Shown here one piece after another: positions 59,509 to 64,000 of a stretch of 64,000 nt of DNA; position 1 is the first letter of the stretch; every line of letters begins with the position of its first letter. Origin of the DNA: Limnomonas spitsbergensis (taxonomy: Eukaryota; Chlorophyta; Chlorophyceae; Chlamydomonadales); the NCBI GenBank assembly GCA_037349105.1, contig JAYJMM010000095.1, positions 2,418,001 through 2,482,000 of the forward strand, given 5' to 3'. The translations under genes and the position numbers were made by a program. The notes beneath the pieces were generated by a model. The model made no database searches. It saw nothing but the letters and a program-made list of their open reading frames with translations, and was not told where the DNA came from.

Positions 59509-62500
59509 CAGAACAGCTGTGGATCAGTGAGCTGCCTCCTCCCTCCCACCCTTCACCCTTACCCCAGAACAGCTGTGGATCAGTCAGCTGCATCCTCCCT
59601 CCTACCCCTCACCCTTACCCCATAACAGCTGTGGATCAGTAACCTGCCTCCTCCCTCCTACCCCTCACCCTTACCCCAGAACAGCTGTGGATCAGTAGCC
59701 TGCCTCCTCCCTCCCACCCTTCACCCTTACCCCAGAACAGCTGTGGACCAGTCAGCTGCCTCCTCCCTCCCACCCTTCACCCTTACCCCAGAACAGCTGT
59801 GGACCAGTCAGCTGCCTCCTCCCTCCCACCCCTCACCCTTACCCCAGAACAGCTGTGGATCAGTAACCTGCCTCCTCCCTCCTACCCCTCACCCTTACCC
59901 CAGAACAGCTGTGGATCAGTCAGCTGCCTCCTCCCTCCTACCCCTCACCCTTACCCCAGAACAGGTGTGGCTCAGTAGCATGCCTCCTCCCTCCCACCCA
60001 GAACAGCTGTGGACCAGTCAGCTGCCTCCTCCCTCCCAATCCTCACCCTTACCCCAGAACAGCTGTGGATAGTGAGCTGCCTCCTCCCTCCCACCCTCCA
60101 CCCTTACCCCAGAACAGCTGTGGACCAGTCAGCTGCCTCCTCCCTCCCAATCCTTCACCCTAACCCCAGAACAGCTGTGGATCAGTCAGCTGCCTCCTCC
60201 CTCCCACCCCTCACCCTTACTTCAGAACAGCCGTGGATCAGTCAGCTGCCTCCTCCCTCCCACCCTCCACCCTTACCCCAGAACAGCTGTGGATCAGTCA
60301 GCTGCCTCCTCCCTCCCAATCCTCACCCTTACCCCAGAACAGCTGTGGATCAGTGAGCCGCCTCCTCCCTCCCACCCTTACCATTACCCCAGAACAGCTG
60401 TGGATCAGTAACCTGCCTCCTCCCTCCTACCCCTCACCCTTACCCCAGAACAGCTGTGGACCAGTCAGCTGCCTCCTCCCTCCTCCCCCTCACCCTTACC
60501 CCAGAACAGCTGTGGATCAGTAGCCTGCCTCCTCCCTCCCACCCAGAACAGCTGTGGACCAGTCAGCTGCCTCCTCCCTCCCAATCCTCACCCTTACCCC
60601 AGAACAGCTGTGGATCAGTGAGCTGCCTCCTCCCTCCCACCCCTCACCCTTACCCCAGAACAGCTGTGGATCAGTCAGCTGCCTCCTCCCTCCCACCCTC
60701 CACCCTTACCCCAGAACAGCTGTGGACCAGTCAGCTGCCTCCTCCCTCCCAATCCTCACCCTTACCCCATAACAGCTGTGGATCAGTAACCTGCCTCCTC
60801 CCTCGTACCCCTCACCCTTACCCCATAACAGCTGTGGATCAGTAGCCTGACTCCTCCCTCCCACCCTTCACCCTTACCCCAGAACAGCTATGGACCAGTC
60901 AGCTGCCTCCTCCCTCCCAATCCTCACCCTTACCCCAGAACAGCTGTGGATCAGTAGCCTGCCTCCTCCCTCCCAACCCTTACCCTTACCCCAGAACAGC
61001 TGTGGATCAGTCAGCTGTCTCCTCCCTCCCAATCCTCACCCTTACCCCAGAACATCTGTGGACCAGTCAGCTGCCTCCTCCCTCCTACCCCTCACCCTTA
61101 CCCCAGAACAGCTGTGGATCAGTAGCCTGCCTCCTCCCTCCCACCCTTCACCCTTACCCCAGAACAGCTGTGGATCAGTCAGCTGCCTCCTCCCTCCCAC
61201 CCTCCACCCTTACCCCAGAACAGCTGTGGACCAGTCAGCTGCATCCTCCCTCCCAATCCTCACCCTTACCCCATAACAGCTGTGGATCAGTAACCTGCCT
61301 CCTCCCTCGTACCCCTCACCCTTACCCCATAACAGCTGTGGATTAGTAGCCTGACTCCTCCCTCCCACCCTTCACCCTTACCCCAGAACAGCTATGGACC
61401 AGTCAGCTGCCTCCTCCCTCCCAATCCTCACCCTTACCCCAGAACAGCTGTGGATCAGTCAGCTGCATCCTCCCTCCTACCCCTCACCCTTACCCCAGAA
61501 CAGCTGTGGATCAGTAACCTGCCTCCTCCCTCCTACCCCTCACCCTTACCCCAGAACAGCTGTGGATCAGTAGCCTGCCTCCTCCCTCCCACCCTTACCC
61601 CTTACCCCAGAACAGCTGTGGACCAGTCAGCTGCCTCCTCCCTCCCACCCTTCACCCTTACCCCAGAACAGCTGTGGACCTGTCAGCTGCCTCCTCCCTC
61701 CCACCCCTCACCCTTACCCCAGAACAGCTGTGGATCAGTAACCTGCCTCCTCCCTCCTACCCCTCACCCTTACCCCAGAACAGCTGTGGATCAGTCAGCT
61801 GCCTCCTCCCTCCTACCCCTCACCCTTACCCCAGAACAGCTGTGGATCAGTAGCATGCCTCCTCCCTCCCACCCAGAACAGCTGTGGACCAGTCAGCTGC
61901 CTCCTCCCTCCCAATCCTCACCCTTACCCCAGAACAGCTGTGGATAGTGAGCTGCCTCCTCCCTCCCACCCTCCACCCTTACCCCAGAACAGCTGTGGAT
62001 CAGTCAGCTGCCTCCTCCCTCATACCCCTCACCCTTACCCCAGAACAGCTGTGGATCAGTAACTTGCCTCCTCCCTCCCACCCTTCACCCTTACCCCAGA
62101 ACAGCTGTGCACGAGTCAGCTGCCTCCTCCCTCCCACCCTTCACCCTAACCCCAGAACAGCTGTGGATCAGTCAGCTGCCTCCTCCCTCCCACCCCTCAC
62201 CCTTACTTCAGAACAGCCGTGGATCAGTCAGCTGCCTCCTCCCTCCCACCCTCCACCCTTACCCCAGAACAGCTGTGGATCAGTCAGCTGCCTCCTCCCT
62301 CCCAATCCTCACCCTTACCCTAGAACAGCTGTGGATCAGTGAGCTGCCTCCTCCCTCCCACCCTTACCATTACCCCAGAACAGCTGTGGATCAGTAACCT
62401 GCCTCCTCCCTCCTACCCCTCACCCTTACCCCAGAACAGCTGTGGACCAATCAGCTGCCTCCTCCCTCCTACCCCTCACCCTTACCCCAGAACAGCTGTG

Positions 62501-64000
62501 GATCAGTAGCATGCCTCCTCCCTCCCACCCAGAACAGCTGTGGACCAGTCAGCTGCCTCCTCCCTCCCAATCCTCACCCTTACCCCAGAACAGCTGTGGA
62601 TCAGTGAGCTGCCTCCTCCCTCCCACCCTTCACCCTTACCCCAGAACAGCTGTGGATCAGTCAGCTGCCTCCTCCCTCCCACCCTCCACCCTTACCCCAG
62701 AACAGCTGTGGACCAGTCAGATGCCTCCTCCCTCCCAATCCTCACCCTTACCCCATAACAGCTGTGGATCAGTAACCTGCCTCCTCCCTCGTACCCCTCA
62801 CCCTTACCCCAGAACAGCTGTGGATCAGTAGCCTGACTCCTCCCTCCCACCCTTCACCCTTACCCCAGAACATCTATGGACCAGTCAGCTGCCTCCTCCC
62901 TCCCAATCCTCACCCTTACCCCAGAACAGCTGTGGATCAGTCAGCTGCCTCCTCCCTCCCACCCCTCACCCTTACCCCAGAACAGCTGTGGATCAGTCAG
63001 CTGCCTTCTCCCTCCCACCCTCCACCCTTACCCCAGAACAGCTGTGGACCAGTCAGCTGTCTCCTCCCTCCCAATCCTCACCCTTACCCCAGAACATCTG
63101 TGGACCAGTCAGCTGCCCCCTCCCTCCCACCCCTCACCCTTACCCCAGAACAGCTTTGGACCAGTCAGCTGCCTCCTCCCTCCCACCCTTCACCCTTACC
63201 CCAGAACAGCTGTGGATCAGTCAGCTGCCTCCTCCCTCCTACCCCTCACCCTTACCCCAGAACAGCTGTGGATCAGTAGCATGCCTCCTCCCTCCCACCC
63301 AGAACAGCTGTGGACCAGTCAGCTGCCTCCTCCCTCCCAATCCTCACCCTTACCCCAGAACAGCTGTGGATCAGTGAGCTGCCTCCTCCCTCCCACCCTT
63401 CACCCTTACCCCAGAACAGCTGTGGATCAGTCAGCTGCTCCTCCCTCCCACCCTCCACCCTTACCCCAGAACAGCTGTGGACCTGTCAGCTGCCTCCTCC
63501 CTCCCAATCCTCACCCTTACCCCATAACAGCTGTGGATCAGTAACCTGCCTCCTCCCTCGTACCCCTCACCCTTACCCCATAACAGCTGTGGATCAGTAG
63601 CCTGACTCCTCCCTCCCACCCTTCACCCTTACCCCAGAACAGCTATGGACCAGTCAGCTGCCTCCTCCCTCCCAATCCTCACCCTTACCCCAGAACAGCT
63701 GTGGATCAGTAGCCTGCCTCCTCCCTCCCACCCCTCACCCTTACCCCAGAACAGCTGTGGATCAGTAACCTGCCTTCTCCCTCCCACCCTCCACCCTTAC
63801 CCCAGAACAGCTGTGGACCAGTCAGCTGTCTCCTCCCTCCCAATCCTCACCCTTACCCCAGAACATCTGTGGACCAGTCAGCTGCCCCCTCCCTCCCACC
63901 CGTCACCCTTACCCCAGAACAGCTGTGGACCAGTCAGCTGCCTCCTCCCTCCCACCCTTCACCCTAACCCCAGAACAGCTTTGGACCAGTCAGCTGCCTC
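59509..64000 (+). repeat. Satellite block 11, cut by the right edge
   Basis: 4,492 bp seen with no cassette yet. Includes a CCCACCCTTACCCCTTACCCC monomer-type irregularity near 61,590 and GGATTAGTAG near 61,342. The right end of the array is outside the window. Confidence 0.9.

Larger units (their letters stand above)
9543..64000 (+). repeat. 56-bp satellite array (about 790 monomers), continuing past the right edge
   Basis: Monomer landmarks: CAGAACAGCTGTGGATCAGT (1-20), CAGCTGCCTCCTCCCTCCCA (21-40), then CCCTTCACCCTTACCC (41-56). Variation sits at a few sites: GAT/GAC/CAC near 15-17; TCAGCT/TGAGCT/TAACCT/TAGCCT/TAGCAT near 20-25; the C-rich segment 38-47; and CCCCAGAAC versus CCCCATAAC. 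Indel monomers also occur: 42 bp (CCCACCCAGAACAG junctions, e.g. near 11,460-11,520, 13,150, 15,450), 36 bp (CCCAACAGCTG, near 9,640 and 11,606) and 55 bp (GGATAGTGAG, TACCATTACC, GCTGCTCCTCC). Ten 1,017-bp cassettes divide it into eleven blocks. No gene is called inside it. Confidence 0.98.

Noticed and set aside
9543..64000. CRISPR array
   Set aside because: Repeats are contiguous with no unique spacers, monomers vary internally, no cas genes are present, and the flank is an intron-containing eukaryotic gene.
9543..64000. CENP-B box or another known centromere protein site
   Set aside because: Nothing matching the CENP-B box was seen in the monomer. A centromere role remains untested rather than supported.

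Overview
The window is eukaryotic. The left 6.6 kb carries a minus-strand, intron-rich coding region with GT..AG junctions and exons of whole-codon length. At 7.3 kb there is a tract of TTTAGGG, the telomere repeat of plants, green algae and several other algal and protist groups. No tRNA, rRNA, operon or CRISPR structure was seen. An algal nuclear genome, possibly a green alga, is the best guess, but no gene here fixes the lineage.

Layout. (1) Positions 1-239 hold an open minus-strand exon cut by the window edge. (2) Positions 969-6577 hold a minus-strand multi-exon coding region. Eight exons (6123-6215, 5568-5681, 5218-5331, 4842-5093, 4600-4749, 4168-4416, 3899-3988, 3469-3675) plus a duplicated Ala/Gly-rich exon (2809-3132) are all multiples of three and all in phase 0. 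They lead to a linker exon (about 2092-2472) and a C-terminal methyltransferase-like domain (969-1615) that is split by a one-base frame change. (3) Positions 6430-7100 are a degenerate TTGAATCAA-type repeat field. (4) Positions 7324-7534 are an interstitial (TTTAGGG)n tract pointing right. (5) Positions 7535-9179 have no convincing gene and contain small 57-bp and 35-bp tandem repeats. (6) Positions 9180-9542 are a 44-bp minisatellite. (7) From 9543 to the right edge, about 54.5 kb, there is one continuous satellite with a 56-bp monomer.

The satellite is the main feature. About 790 monomers are interrupted by ten copies of a cassette of exactly 1,017 bp, which divides the array into blocks of 2.8-5.6 kb. 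Above this lie larger head-to-tail duplications: 4,260 bp x2 (about 13,682-22,201), 3,855 bp x2 (about 28,095-35,804) and 15,153 bp x2 (about 23,278-53,583), the last containing the 3,855-bp pair. The monomer is C-rich on the plus strand (26 C, 8 G of 56), has no CpG in its consensus, carries two CAGCTG sites, and has a G-quadruplex motif on the minus strand. The many long open frames in it arise because 56 is not a multiple of three and the monomer has stop codons at only one variable codon. I do not regard them as genes.

The window therefore shows a gene-bearing flank, a right-facing internal telomere tract, and a very large recently amplified satellite on the side where the telomere tract would predict a chromosome end. 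A subtelomeric or pericentromeric location is an inference.
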